From contig JAQBYJ010000032.1 in the NCBI GenBank assembly GCA_027622555.1, forward strand, positions 1 to 51,131: a stretch of DNA of 51,131 bases, read 5' to 3'. The stretch's first letter is position 1, and each line of letters begins with the position of its first letter. This document shows, piece by piece, positions 9,473 to 18,852 of the stretch. Below the pieces are notes generated by a model. That model had not been told where the DNA came from, made no database searches, and worked only from the letters and a program-made list of their open reading frames with translations. The translations under genes and the position numbers were made by a program. The stretch comes from Verrucomicrobiota bacterium. Lineage in GTDB: Bacteria; Verrucomicrobiota; Verrucomicrobiia; Opitutales; UBA2995.

Positions 9473-10180
9473 ATGGAAACCGCGCTCGCCATTGATCTAT
9501 TGACGCTGTTTCCTGGAATGGCCACTGGCTATCTCGAGGAAAGCATGCTTGGTCGGGCCATCAAACACGGACTCCTTTCGGTAAACGTCCGAGACATTCG
9601 TGACTGGGCCAAAGGAAAGCATAAAATAACCGATGACCGGCCCTTCGGTGGAGGTGCCGGTATGGTCATGAAACCCGAGCCCTTGTTTGCCGCCATCGAA
9701 AGTGTGAAGCGAGAAAAATCCACGGTGATTTACATGGCACCCGATGGTGAAAAGCTCACCCAAGCCTTGGCAAAAGAGCTGAGCACCGAAAAACACATCG
9801 TTTTGCTAAGTGGCCACTATGAAGGAATTGATCAACGCGTACGTGATTGCCTGATCGATCGTGAGGTCAGTATCGGTGACTACATACTCACAAATGGGAC
9901 CATTGCTGCCTGTGTTGTGATCGACGCTTTAGCCCGATATATACCGGGTTTTTTGGGTGAAGAAAAATCATTGACGCAAGATTCCTTCACAGCCAGTCTC
10001 CTCACCTTTCCCCAATTTACGCGCCCTGCGGAGTTCCGCGGAATGCAAATTCCAGAGGTACTTCTCTCTGGAAACCACGCGGAAATTGACGCTTGGCGAC
10101 TTGCCCAGCGAAAAGAAAATACCAAGTCCAAAAGGCCAGATATAATTTCTAAAGATCCGAATCATGAACCTAATAATTAA
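9473..10180 (+). CDS. trmD: tRNA (guanine37-N1)-methyltransferase TrmD
   Basis: A 235-aa SPOUT methyltransferase that makes m1G37 in tRNAs with G36, preventing +1 frameshifting. Family motifs are [17 protein letters not shown] near residue 57, [13 protein letters not shown] near 110 and [10 protein letters not shown] near 133, forming the trefoil-knot SAM site. It follows rpsP by 41 bp and overlaps rplS by 17 bp. The gene rimM, usually placed between rpsP and trmD, is absent here. Confidence 0.97.
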   Translation: METALAIDLLTLFPGMATGYLEESMLGRAIKHGLLSVNVRDIRDWAKGKHKITDDRPFGGGAGMVMKPEPLFAAIESVKREKSTVIYMAPDGEKLTQALAKELSTEKHIVLLSGHYEGIDQRVRDCLIDREVSIGDYILTNGTIAACVVIDALARYIPGFLGEEKSLTQDSFTASLLTFPQFTRPAEFRGMQIPEVLLSGNHAEIDAWRLAQRKENTKSKRPDIISKDPNHEPNN

Positions 10181-10529
10181 CGAACTTACTAAAGACGCTA
10201 TTCGCACCGACCTGGTTGATTTCAAGGTTGGCGATGGAGTGCGCGTGCACCTAAAGATCCAGGAAGCTGGAAAAGAGCGTATTCAGGTTTTTGCCGGAAT
10301 CGTTATTGCCCGCAAGGGAAGTGGTGTACACGAAACCTTCACGGTTCGTCGTATTTCTTTTGGCGAAGGTGTTGAAAAAGTTTTTCCCGTGAATGCACCA
10401 ACGATTGATAAGATCGAGGTAGACCGTGAGAGTATCACACGTCGTGCCCGTTTGTATTATATTCGTGACCGTATAGGTAAAGAAGCGACTAAAGTGAAGG
10501 AGCGTCGTCTCCTTGAACGTCGCAATTAA
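10164..10529 (+). CDS. rplS: 50S ribosomal protein L19
   Basis: A 121-aa protein with the L19 core [39 protein letters not shown] and a basic C-terminus. It sits at the subunit interface of the ribosome. The start codon lies inside the end of trmD (17-bp overlap), implying coupled translation. A strong terminator follows. Confidence 0.97.
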   Translation: MNLIINELTKDAIRTDLVDFKVGDGVRVHLKIQEAGKERIQVFAGIVIARKGSGVHETFTVRRISFGEGVEKVFPVNAPTIDKIEVDRESITRRARLYYIRDRIGKEATKVKERRLLERRN

Positions 10530-10552
10530 TCGATTGCCAAGCAATTTATTTA

Positions 10553-10580
10553 AAGCCAGTTCACTTGAACTGGCTTTTTT
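10553..10580 (+). terminator. Intrinsic terminator of rpsP-trmD-rplS
   Basis: A perfect 11-bp stem AAGCCAGTTCA / TGAACTGGCTT with a 2-nt apex (loop enlarged on folding), followed by six T residues, 24 bp after the rplS stop. Confidence 0.92.
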
Positions 10581-10621
10581 GTGTTTCCAAATTAGCGGGA
10601 TGGCGATTGTATTTCTATTTT

Positions 10622-11869
10622 ATGGGATGCGCCTCCGTTCAGTCCAAAGCACCGTTTCATGTCATGACCAAGCCCATTGGGCCATTGTGTAATCTTGACT
10701 GTACCTACTGTTTCTATCTGGAAAAGGAAGCGCTGTTTAAGAAAGGCGATTCAAGAAGAATGCAGCCCGACGTATTGGAAACCTATATACGTGATTACAT
10801 TGAATCCCAACCCAATGACTTTGTCTCATTTGCCTGGCAGGGTGGGGAACCCACTTTACTGGGTGTCGACTATTTCCGAAAGGCTGTTGAATTTCAGAAG
10901 AAATATGCCAACGGCAAAAAGATAGAAAATGCGTTTCAGACAAATGGAACGTTAATTGACGACGAATGGTGCGAGTTTTTTAAGCAGAATGATTTTCTGA
11001 TCGGATTAAGTATCGACGGACCACGTGCGCTCCATGATGCCTATCGCATTGATAAGCGTCGCAAGCCCACCTTTGACCTGGTCATGAGAGGCATCAAGTT
11101 TTTGCAAAAGCACAGCGTGCGTTTTAATACACTGACTTGTGTAAACCGAAAGAATATGAAGTCGGGAAAGGAAGTGTATAAATTCCTTAAGTCGATTGGT
11201 TCTGACTTTATGCAGTTCATTCCGATTGTAGAGCGCAAACCAGGCAAGGAGGAAGAGCAGATTGGTTTCTGGCTGGCAGAGCCACCGTCCGATACTATGG
11301 AGGAAGAAGATGATCTTCCAGTTACTGCTTGGAGTGTACGACCTCAATACTATGGTCAGTTTCTTTGCGATATCTTTGACGAATGGATCCAGGCAGATGT
11401 TGGAAAAATCTACGTCCAGATGTTCGATACCGTGTTAGGCAAATGGTTGGGTGTTCCAGGTGGGCTATGCATATTTAGTGAAACCTGTGGCTCGGCCATG
11501 GCGATCGAGCATACTGGAGATGTCTACTCCTGCGACCATTATGTATACGGCAAACATAAGGTCGGCAATATCATGGAGCAGTCCCTGGGTGAAATAGTGG
11601 AATCCCCGCAGCAGAAAAAATTTGGAAACGATAAGCGCGATTCACTCCCGAAGATGTGTCAGGAGTGTGAGTTTAAATTCGCCTGCAACGGTGGTTGTCC
11701 GAAACAGCGCTTTATGAAAACTCCTGCTGGTGATCCTGGGTTAAACTACCTGTGCCAGGGATATATGATGTTTTATAAACATAGCCAAGCTGCCATGCTT
11801 GCTATGGCTCAGTTGTATCGCATGGGGAGACCTCCTGCGGAAATCATGAGTGCGCGATCCAGAAAATGA
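10622..11869 (+). CDS. Radical-SAM anaerobic sulfatase-maturating enzyme (anSME type)
   Basis: A 415-aa radical SAM protein with the CNLDCTYC motif (CX3CX2C) binding the SAM-cleaving 4Fe-4S cluster. The C-terminal SPASM region contains CGSAMAIEHTGDVYSCDHY and CQECEFKFACNGGCPKQRF, whose cysteines bind auxiliary clusters. Members oxidise the active-site Cys or Ser of sulfatases to formylglycine, which fits the CxPSR sulfatase at the start of the window. The open frame begins at 10565, inside the terminator, so I start at the Met at 10622 (MGCASVQSKAPFHVM). Met at 10664 is also possible. A general role in peptide modification cannot be excluded. Confidence 0.9.
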   Translation: MGCASVQSKAPFHVMTKPIGPLCNLDCTYCFYLEKEALFKKGDSRRMQPDVLETYIRDYIESQPNDFVSFAWQGGEPTLLGVDYFRKAVEFQKKYANGKKIENAFQTNGTLIDDEWCEFFKQNDFLIGLSIDGPRALHDAYRIDKRRKPTFDLVMRGIKFLQKHSVRFNTLTCVNRKNMKSGKEVYKFLKSIGSDFMQFIPIVERKPGKEEEQIGFWLAEPPSDTMEEEDDLPVTAWSVRPQYYGQFLCDIFDEWIQADVGKIYVQMFDTVLGKWLGVPGGLCIFSETCGSAMAIEHTGDVYSCDHYVYGKHKVGNIMEQSLGEIVESPQQKKFGNDKRDSLPKMCQECEFKFACNGGCPKQRFMKTPAGDPGLNYLCQGYMMFYKHSQAAMLAMAQLYRMGRPPAEIMSARSRK

Positions 11870-11998
11870 GACTGTGTGCCGCGGTGGTTTGAGCCAATGA
11901 TCTGCCATCCGGTTTTTTTTGGTCTGGTAGCAGTTGGATAGAGTTATTCAAGTCGGTTCAGAGAGTAAGCGTAAGGGGAAAGCTGCGTCCATTTTATT

Positions 11999-13141
11999 AT
12001 GGCTTCAGGCTCCTTTTTCGGGTTTCCATTTAAGCGTCCTCCCATGAAAAATGATTTTCGAAATATGCCGCCTTCAGAGAAGGCCAGAATGATCAAGCGG
12101 CGGATCAAACCCATTCTTGTGGTTGGTTCTCTGGCGTTTGTGTTTTGGTTCCTTGTAGCCGTATTAAAGGAAAAGCAAGATGGTGCTACGACGGATCAAC
12201 TTGTCACAAACTCAGAAACTTCTCTGCGTTTGCGATCTCAGGTCCGGCAATGGTTTCGTAAAACGTTTCCGGAGTCGGCAGCCCGCTCGGATGAAAAATT
12301 CGGGTTTTTCGAAATGGAGCGAGAAGAGCAGCCCATTACCCATTCTAGTTGGGTAGTACTGGCGCATGGCCTCGATGAACCTGGCAATCTTTGGGCTGAT
12401 CTTGGTCCTGCGTTGGCAGAGAATGGATTTAATGTGCTCGAGTTCCGCTATCCGAATGATCAACCGGTCCATCAGTCATCCCTGTTTTTAGCCGAGCAAC
12501 TTGCGGGTTTGATCGAATCGGAGCCCTCAATCGATGGATTACACCTTATTGGTCATTCCATGGGAGGATTGGTGCTGCGCAATTTCATTACCCATCCTAA
12601 TATGCTGCCTCAAGCTGCATGGAAGGAAAAAGTACCCGTCAAAACCTTGATTCAATTGGGCACTCCCAATCATGGTTCCTGGTTGGCGACTTATCGATTG
12701 CCTGTTGAGCTACGCGATCATTTGTTTAAAGATTATGGTATGGATGCCATACTTGGAATGATTTGGGATGGTGCTGGAGAAGCGCAGATTGATCTAAAGC
12801 CCGAGAGTAGTTTTCTAAAGCAACTAAATGAGAGGCCCTTCCCTAAAGACATTTATTGGGTTGGTGTCGCAGGGACCGGTAGTCCGGTCGGGCTTCCCAA
12901 AGTCCAAGGCTGGGCCGATTCCCTTAACATTCCCCTGAATGAATCGATTGAAAACATTCAGGCCACATTCCCAGAGCTATTCAAAGGTTCTGGCGATGGA
13001 GTGGTCTCTATTGATTCCCTGCGGTGCGAGGAGATGAACGAAGTCTTTTTGGTCGATGCTCACCATCGTGATATGGTTCGAAATCCGAAAGTAGACGAAC
13101 CTCCCGCTATTCCGATTGTGATAGAAGTGCTGCGCAGATAA
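11999..13141 (+). CDS. Membrane-anchored alpha/beta hydrolase (lipase-like)
   Basis: A 380-aa protein (365 aa if the Met at 12044 is used). A basic segment precedes one transmembrane helix (about residues 38-60), then an alpha/beta-hydrolase domain begins with VVLAHGLDEPGNLW. The nucleophile elbow is GHSMGG and a FKGSGDGVVS segment near the C-terminus may hold the catalytic Asp, with His in the DAHHRDM segment. The catalytic domain is probably outside the cytoplasm, tethered by the N-terminus. It resembles esterases/lipases and PGAP1-type hydrolases; the substrate is not known. Confidence 0.85.
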   Translation: MASGSFFGFPFKRPPMKNDFRNMPPSEKARMIKRRIKPILVVGSLAFVFWFLVAVLKEKQDGATTDQLVTNSETSLRLRSQVRQWFRKTFPESAARSDEKFGFFEMEREEQPITHSSWVVLAHGLDEPGNLWADLGPALAENGFNVLEFRYPNDQPVHQSSLFLAEQLAGLIESEPSIDGLHLIGHSMGGLVLRNFITHPNMLPQAAWKEKVPVKTLIQLGTPNHGSWLATYRLPVELRDHLFKDYGMDAILGMIWDGAGEAQIDLKPESSFLKQLNERPFPKDIYWVGVAGTGSPVGLPKVQGWADSLNIPLNESIENIQATFPELFKGSGDGVVSIDSLRCEEMNEVFLVDAHHRDMVRNPKVDEPPAIPIVIEVLRR

Positions 13142-13166
13142 AACCTCAGCCTTTCAGTTCGGCCTC

Positions 13167-14348
13167 TTAGTATTTTGAGGTGGTTGCTTCTTCAACGTCA
13201 GTTTGAACAAATTGAGTAATGGTGTCTTGTACAAGTTGCTCCCATTTTTCTGCATCGTAACTGTCTTGGGATTCTATTTCTGAAGCGTGTGAGAAATGAA
13301 TTTCGTAGAGTTTCTGGTCTTGATAATCGGCTTTGATTTGAAATGTGTCATGGCTTGCAAAGACGACCTTCCAGGAATCACGGACCGCCTTCCAATAATG
13401 CTTGGTCTTGTTCCAAGATTCTTGCGCAGCGCTTAAATCCGGATCCGTGATTCGCTCGTATCGGTCGAGCCCGACCTCTTGTGCCACGTAGAAGTAGGTG
13501 TTATCCGATTTCATGGATTTTCGATTATGCTGCTCGTGTATCCATCCATTGGGCACAATCGTGATCCTGTGTTCTCCTTCCAGGATGTTGTAATCGCTTC
13601 GTACCGAATACTCCCTTCTTGGAAGCGGCCTCAGTGAAGTTTCACTCGCCCAGGCGGAATACATTTGGCCGTGCTTCCAACGACCGACCACTTCGTAACG
13701 GGGCGAATCGTCAACCTGGAATACTGCTTGTGACCACGTTCCTTTCACTGCTGCTTCATCGAGTCGTTTCCGTTCCCAGGTGTTGTCGCCACTATAAACG
13801 TGGAGGTCGGTGTCTTGATAGGTCCAATCCTGCCGCCAGTGTTTCATGACCATCGGTCCCATGATATCGCCGGTCTCATTTTCGAAATACATTACCAACG
13901 TGTGTTGTAGGCTTATATATGTATGGGTGTCTTCAATTACGGACACGTGCTCCGTTCCCCAGGAAAAATAGGGTTTAGGCGGTGAGTAATCCTTTGTAAA
14001 TCCGGCTGTCTCGACGAACTGAAAACTCGTCCGGTAATTACCTTCCATGGCCAGGATGGCAAAACGATCGCGTTCAAATGTGGTTAAACCTTTTTCCTGC
14101 AGGAGGTCCCATCTTTTATCGGCTTCCTTGGCCAAGGTAACAGTGCTGCCTTTGGAGCTACCACCTCGAGAAACCATCTTTTCTGGCTCAAGAAAAGGCC
14201 ATGCGAAGGCCAGTGGTTTCGCTTCGGTCTCGCCGGTGTCAACCCGGTCCGGTGGTTGGTCCAAGGTTTGACAACCTGTGAAAAACACGCCTGAAGCGAA
14301 AATGAAAATACTCTTTCGAAAGAGAAAGGCTTTCACTATTTTATTCAT
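13167..14348 (-). CDS. Putative lipoprotein resembling DUF6607 proteins
   Basis: A 393-aa protein with an N-terminal basic/hydrophobic signal ending in FFTGC, a plausible though non-consensus lipobox. The mature domain shows ERDRFAILAMEGNYRTSFQF, ISLQHTLVMYF and KHWRQDWTYQDTDL, which match my recollection of the DUF6607 family. The function is not known. I start at the Met at 14348 rather than the 13-codon-longer frame because the signal peptide begins there. It converges with the hydrolase gene, with a 25-bp gap. Confidence 0.78.
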   Translation of the reverse strand: MNKIVKAFLFRKSIFIFASGVFFTGCQTLDQPPDRVDTGETEAKPLAFAWPFLEPEKMVSRGGSSKGSTVTLAKEADKRWDLLQEKGLTTFERDRFAILAMEGNYRTSFQFVETAGFTKDYSPPKPYFSWGTEHVSVIEDTHTYISLQHTLVMYFENETGDIMGPMVMKHWRQDWTYQDTDLHVYSGDNTWERKRLDEAAVKGTWSQAVFQVDDSPRYEVVGRWKHGQMYSAWASETSLRPLPRREYSVRSDYNILEGEHRITIVPNGWIHEQHNRKSMKSDNTYFYVAQEVGLDRYERITDPDLSAAQESWNKTKHYWKAVRDSWKVVFASHDTFQIKADYQDQKLYEIHFSHASEIESQDSYDAEKWEQLVQDTITQFVQTDVEEATTSKY

Positions 14349-14442
14349 TGGTTTCTGGATATAAAATGGAGTTTCGCCTGGGAGCAAACAGTAACCACTC
14401 CCGAGAATATTCCAAATGACAAATCGTTCGGACGATCTCAGC

Positions 14443-16509
14443 TCATTTTGAGTTGGCGGAGGCTAAAATCTTTGCCTCAACTTCGGGTGGGGCGTACTCG
14501 TAGTGATCAAATATCTCAGTGTGAATGCCACTGCCGCCTGTGATAGAGCGCAATTTTGTAGCATAACGATAGAGTTCCATTTCGGGAACAAGCGCATGGA
14601 TCACCTTGTATTTTTCATCCATATCCACTCCTTGTATACGACCGCGAATGCTTGAGATGTCGCCCATTACGTCGCCTAGGTAAGTGTCAGGGACCCGGAT
14701 CTCCAGTTTAATGATTGGTTCAAGCAGGCATGGATTGGCGGCATTGAATGCTTCTCTGAAAGCACCTCTTCCTGCAATCTGAAAGGCGATATCCTTTGAA
14801 TCGACCGAGTGCATTTTGCCGTCGTAGAAATCGATCGCTATGTCAGTGACATGGTGACCCGCAAGTATGCCTTCAGAAGCAGCTGTTCTGACTCCTTTTT
14901 CCACGGAGGGAACAAATACGCGATCCACGTTTTGCCCTACGAGGGAATCTTTGAAGTCGATTCCACTGTTCCGCTCGCCTGGTTCTATTCGCATCCAGAC
15001 CTCGGCAAATTGCCCGGCTCCTCCCGATTGTTTTTTATGGCGAAATTTTGATTCCGCCGGTTTGCGGATGGTTTCCCTGAATGCGATTCTTGGTTGGGCC
15101 AGAGTTATTTCTACATTAAACCGATTCCTTAACCGTCCTCGAATGATGTCAAGGTGGAGGTCGCCTTGCCCGCTCAAGACAAGCTCCTTGGTTTCTTGAT
15201 TGTGCTCAAAAATAAAAGTGGGGTCTTCTTCATGAAGGGTGGACAATCCTACGGACAACTTTTCCTCATCTCCAGGATTCCGTACCACCAGGGTGGCGCG
15301 AATATTGGGCTTCGGGTAAACAACCTTGGGAAGTTTTACTTTTCGATTGAGGCTTGTAAGTGTATTGCCGGTGTGTGTGTCACGGAGTTTTGCCATTACT
15401 CCAATGTCTCCGGCCCGAATTTCAGTCACTGGCGTCCTGTTGTGACCCTGGAGGGAAAAGATCTGGCCGATTTTTTCTAAGCGGTTTCTGTTAGGGTTAA
15501 ATAGCTCTATTCCCGGCTTAATGTTTCCCGAATACATGCGGCAAAACGAGAGCTCCCCGACGTGGGGTTCGCTAATGGTTTTCCAAATATAACAGGCGGG
15601 ATCTATATCATCGAGATGGATCGTTGCGTCAGGATTCCCGTTATCCTCAACGGAAACTCGTTTTCGATCCAGCGGTGAGCTTCCGTACTTCGCGATGGTT
15701 TCCATGAGTCGGGAGACACCAATGTCTTTCTGTGCGGAAGTGGCAAAAGCTGGTATAAATAGGCTTCTTTGAATGGCTTTGTGAATCCCGGATCTGAGTT
15801 CTTGTTCGCTGAGGTTTCCCGCTTCAAAAAAATGCTCAAGCAGCGTATCATCGGCCTCGGCTACATATTCTATGAGTTTGGCGTGCAGCTCCTGGACGCG
15901 AATATTCCATTCTCCTTCGGCCGGAGTTTCCGTGTAGGTTCCGGAACCGTCCTCTTTGTAGTCAAGTTCTTCGTTTCGAAGGACATCAAGCAGGCGGTGG
16001 AAGCTTTTCCCTGGATCGATTGGGATCGTCATTGGAAATACATTATCCCCGTAGCGATTCTGAATATTCACAAGGACTTGATCGAAGTTTACGTTCTCTT
16101 TGTCGCAACCGTTAATCACAAACATTTTTGGTATGTCATAGCTCGTAGCGTATTCCCATACCTGGTCTGTCCCCAACTGCGGTCCATGCAAGGCGTCCAC
16201 CACAATAAGAGCAAAATCCCCCACCCGTAAGGCGCCTAATCCTTCGCTGATAAAATCAAAGTAACCGGGCGTATCTATGATGTTAAACTTTTTGCCTTGC
16301 CAAGTACAATGAAGCAGCGATGCATGCACAGACATTTGTCGCTCGATTTCACTCGGATGATAGTCGCTGATTGTGCTGCCGGCTTCTATGGTTCCCATTC
16401 TGTTGATGATGCCCGCGCTCGCGAGCATCGCCTCTGACAAGATGGTTTTCCCCGCGCCCTGATGCCCCACCAGAGCGAAGTTCCTAATGTGTTCGGCTGA
16501 GTAACTCAT
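14443..16509 (-). CDS. Elongation factor G-like translational GTPase (EF-G paralogue)
   Basis: A 688-aa protein with the EF-G domain order. The G domain carries the P-loop GHQGAGKT and DTPGY. Domain II follows (FCRMYSGNIKPG), then domain III (LSTLHEEDPTF, SGQGDLHLDI), domain IV, and domain V (LEPIIKLEIRVPDTYLGDVMGDISSIRG). The G4 motif, normally NKxD, reads NGCD (VINGCDKEN), which is unusual and may alter guanine recognition. It belongs to the EF-G-like group found next to a canonical FusA in several phyla. Recycling, regulatory or ribosome-rescue roles are possible but unproven. Confidence 0.88.
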   Translation of the reverse strand: MSYSAEHIRNFALVGHQGAGKTILSEAMLASAGIINRMGTIEAGSTISDYHPSEIERQMSVHASLLHCTWQGKKFNIIDTPGYFDFISEGLGALRVGDFALIVVDALHGPQLGTDQVWEYATSYDIPKMFVINGCDKENVNFDQVLVNIQNRYGDNVFPMTIPIDPGKSFHRLLDVLRNEELDYKEDGSGTYTETPAEGEWNIRVQELHAKLIEYVAEADDTLLEHFFEAGNLSEQELRSGIHKAIQRSLFIPAFATSAQKDIGVSRLMETIAKYGSSPLDRKRVSVEDNGNPDATIHLDDIDPACYIWKTISEPHVGELSFCRMYSGNIKPGIELFNPNRNRLEKIGQIFSLQGHNRTPVTEIRAGDIGVMAKLRDTHTGNTLTSLNRKVKLPKVVYPKPNIRATLVVRNPGDEEKLSVGLSTLHEEDPTFIFEHNQETKELVLSGQGDLHLDIIRGRLRNRFNVEITLAQPRIAFRETIRKPAESKFRHKKQSGGAGQFAEVWMRIEPGERNSGIDFKDSLVGQNVDRVFVPSVEKGVRTAASEGILAGHHVTDIAIDFYDGKMHSVDSKDIAFQIAGRGAFREAFNAANPCLLEPIIKLEIRVPDTYLGDVMGDISSIRGRIQGVDMDEKYKVIHALVPEMELYRYATKLRSITGGSGIHTEIFDHYEYAPPEVEAKILASANSK

Positions 16510-17083
16510 AGTGTTTCATGGGTTGGTAATTCACTGAATATTTTCCTAATACCCCGGTCAAAGGAGAAGACCTCACAGATTACACCGGTAGACGTAATTT
16601 GCCAAGAAGTTTGAATAAAAAAACCCGATTTTTTTGCGAACGAAAATTGGCGGATATAATTTCCAGGAATGGAGGAGATCTAGGCTTTTTAGGCCACTCG
16701 CTGATCTGAGATAATGGAGTCAGAACAATGTCTGGTTTATAAGTCTTTGCTGCGATCGTTTGTTTCACGCATCCAGAGAGACCCTTATCAGCCCGGCATT
16801 CCTGGCTGCCCAAGTATCGATGAGCATGTCGTTTCCGACGAAAAGTGCGTCCTTGGGGTTCATCTCAACCGCCGCCGCCTTTTGGAATGTATAAAGACCA
16901 GTTCAATTGATGATTTATCGGGTCGTTCTTTATAACGATACCCAAATTCAATGGTAAACTTTCAATATTCTCGTGGCCTCGGGAATTCCAGGCATTGGAA
17001 AACAAGGTTAACCAGTGCATTCAAACCGTATCGCGATGCATCTTGTAGGCGAAGCTAATATCTCCCGTTCCGGATCCAAGTGT
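16510..17083. other. Intergenic region holding a decayed HAD gene
   Basis: About 570 bp between the EF-G-like gene and the glycosyltransferase, both on the minus strand. The only recognisable content is the HAD remnant at 16765-16965 (minus). A T/A-rich stretch near 16615-16640 could be part of the EF-G-like gene leader. No intact ORF is supported. Confidence 0.6.
16765..16965 (-). pseudogene. HAD-family hydrolase remnant, frameshifted
   Basis: On the minus strand the frame ending at the TGA at 16765-16767 encodes FQKAAAVEMNPKDALFVGND followed by MLIDTWAARNAGLIRV. This is the motif IV region of HAD hydrolases (FVGND..D..AA..AG). Upstream, the frame hits stops, but a neighbouring frame continues with a FGYRYKERPDKSS segment. 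A shift near 16890 would join the two in the usual motif III-IV order. No start or motif I is visible. I read it as the 3' remnant of a broken gene, downstream of the glycosyltransferase. Confidence 0.55.
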
Positions 17084-18538
17084 TTAGGTACGAAGCAGGT
17101 TGAAGTACCGCGGATTGAGGAAAGATTTAAGCACTTCAGTCGTATCCAGAAAATCTGGAGCCGCCGCAGGTGCATTCAGGATGTTTTGGTAAATGGCTAT
17201 TAGGGTTTTCCCGTATGTCTTTGTATTAAAACTCCGCTGGATAGAGACGCGGTTGTCTTCCATTTGCTTAGGAGACAATAGACGGTCGAGTTTCTCTGGT
17301 GCGAAGTCTAACTTTAAGGATTTATTTTGGTTTACCATTTCAATGACCGTTTTTTGCATGGATTGATTAAGGCGACCGAAATCGACAAGATCCTCTTGAG
17401 TTATATTGTCCATAGCTTCATCGGTCATCGGCTTCTGGAAAACCTGGCGATAGTTTTGGTAGTGTCGAACCAGGGCCTGATGGACCGTTTTTCTCAAGTA
17501 GTTCTCCCCAATCCATGAAATCGGGACATCAAGTCGCGGATAAAGTCCTTCGAACCGAATACCCTGATCAGTAAATGTGCTGGTGATGTCCGGAAGATCA
17601 CGCCCGACCAGTTGCGCATCGGCTAAATACGGTTCCAGATAAGTATTTGCAAACCCATCGCCCATATTAGTAGTAACAACGGCATAGGCTTTGTTTATGA
17701 GTGCATGGAGGCTATGTTGTTCGCCGAGTCCGAATTGTGTAGGGATTCCAAGGTTTTTCGCAATCGCTTCCCATTCGTTGTAAATTGACAAGGTACTTGC
17801 TTCGGCGGGTGCCATCGTTGATCCAAATACTTCTTCTTTCGAGGCCGCGGCTGACCACAGTATAAACTCCCCTATGTTAGTTCTACGTCCACATTGTGTC
17901 GGGCATAGGTACAATTTTTTGTCCTTCAGAATGGGGGAATCCATGCCAACCGTCCTATCTTCCGGGTAGTTAACTGGATTTATGAGTAGGTTATTATGTC
18001 GATCCTCGATACCCGCAGCTTTAAAGTAATTGCGATGGCGTTCGTTGCAAAATGCATAGCCGATGTGTTCACCCATCGGGTACAGGGTCTGGTTAAGGTT
18101 TTCTATATTCCTGCTGGCGAGTTCCTCCCGAAGGGATTTGTAATTCGCAGGCCGTCCATCTTCGGCGAAGTCATGCAAATGCAAAAGTAGCTTCTGTTTT
18201 TCGCCAGCCCATTGTGAGACAACAGCTGGGATCACCAAATTCTCCCCTAAGCTGTGGTTGTGGACATGCCACAGGTCGGGTAAGGAACCCCATTCATTCT
18301 TACATCTTGTTTCAAGGGCTTTTTTCAAGTCTTCTGCCCGGGGTTGACTTAATGACTTTTTAGATGCCAATTCTGGAATCAATCTGACATTGGCAAATGG
18401 GTACGCTAGAATATTTGCTTGTTTCGAGCAAAAAACAAGTGATTCGATTCCAGCCAAATTCAGGGCGCGAACCGTATTTTCGATGACTCGAGTAATGCGG
18501 CCAGGCTTGAGGTGGTTATGGAGAATTGCTACGCGCAC
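17084..18538 (-). CDS. Glycosyltransferase-like protein (GT-B fold, GT4-like)
   Basis: A 484-aa protein. The N-terminus MRVAILHNHLKPGRITRVIE is the beta-alpha start of a GT-B fold with a glycine-containing loop. LPDLWHVHNHSLGENL and LLLHLHDFAEDGRP resemble acceptor-side segments of family 4 transferases. The C-terminal half contains VVTTNMGDGFANTYLEP, equivalent to the donor-binding E-x7-E region but degenerate. It would transfer a sugar from a nucleotide donor in the cytoplasm; the acceptor is unknown. No other cell-envelope polysaccharide genes are adjacent. The family call is moderate because the donor motif is not canonical. Confidence 0.72.
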   Translation of the reverse strand: MRVAILHNHLKPGRITRVIENTVRALNLAGIESLVFCSKQANILAYPFANVRLIPELASKKSLSQPRAEDLKKALETRCKNEWGSLPDLWHVHNHSLGENLVIPAVVSQWAGEKQKLLLHLHDFAEDGRPANYKSLREELASRNIENLNQTLYPMGEHIGYAFCNERHRNYFKAAGIEDRHNNLLINPVNYPEDRTVGMDSPILKDKKLYLCPTQCGRRTNIGEFILWSAAASKEEVFGSTMAPAEASTLSIYNEWEAIAKNLGIPTQFGLGEQHSLHALINKAYAVVTTNMGDGFANTYLEPYLADAQLVGRDLPDITSTFTDQGIRFEGLYPRLDVPISWIGENYLRKTVHQALVRHYQNYRQVFQKPMTDEAMDNITQEDLVDFGRLNQSMQKTVIEMVNQNKSLKLDFAPEKLDRLLSPKQMEDNRVSIQRSFNTKTYGKTLIAIYQNILNAPAAAPDFLDTTEVLKSFLNPRYFNLLRT

Positions 18539-18852
18539 GAAAAGGCCAGTTGGAATAGATGAGGTTAGATTTTATTATAATGAATACGCCAATTTAGTGG
18601 GTTCGTTTAGATAATAGGTCATTGGAAGTAGAGGCTAAAAATAATCTCCAAATAAGAATAGGAGGGCTACTAACCTCTTTGACAAAAATGCATAGTATTC
18701 ATTCTTGGGAGAGCCCATGCGATTCAAAACGTGATTTCTCAATAAGGGTACTAAACCGTTTGGTTGATCTTGACCTAAAAAGCTTCGTTGAGGAAATTGG
18801 CTTTGGTTCTTAGGCATATCCTATTGCCAATATTCTTCACCACAGAAATTTT
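18539..18852. other. Gene-free divergent intergenic region
   Basis: About 310 bp between the divergent glycosyltransferase and acyltransferase/synthetase genes. It is AT-rich and presumably holds both promoters. Short open frames at 18622-18813 (+) and 18635-18817 (-) show no family features, and I see no convincing element. Confidence 0.5.

Noticed and set aside
18622-18813. 63-codon frame directly upstream of the acyltransferase gene in the same frame
   Set aside because: Separated by a stop codon and without PlsC features; likely chance.
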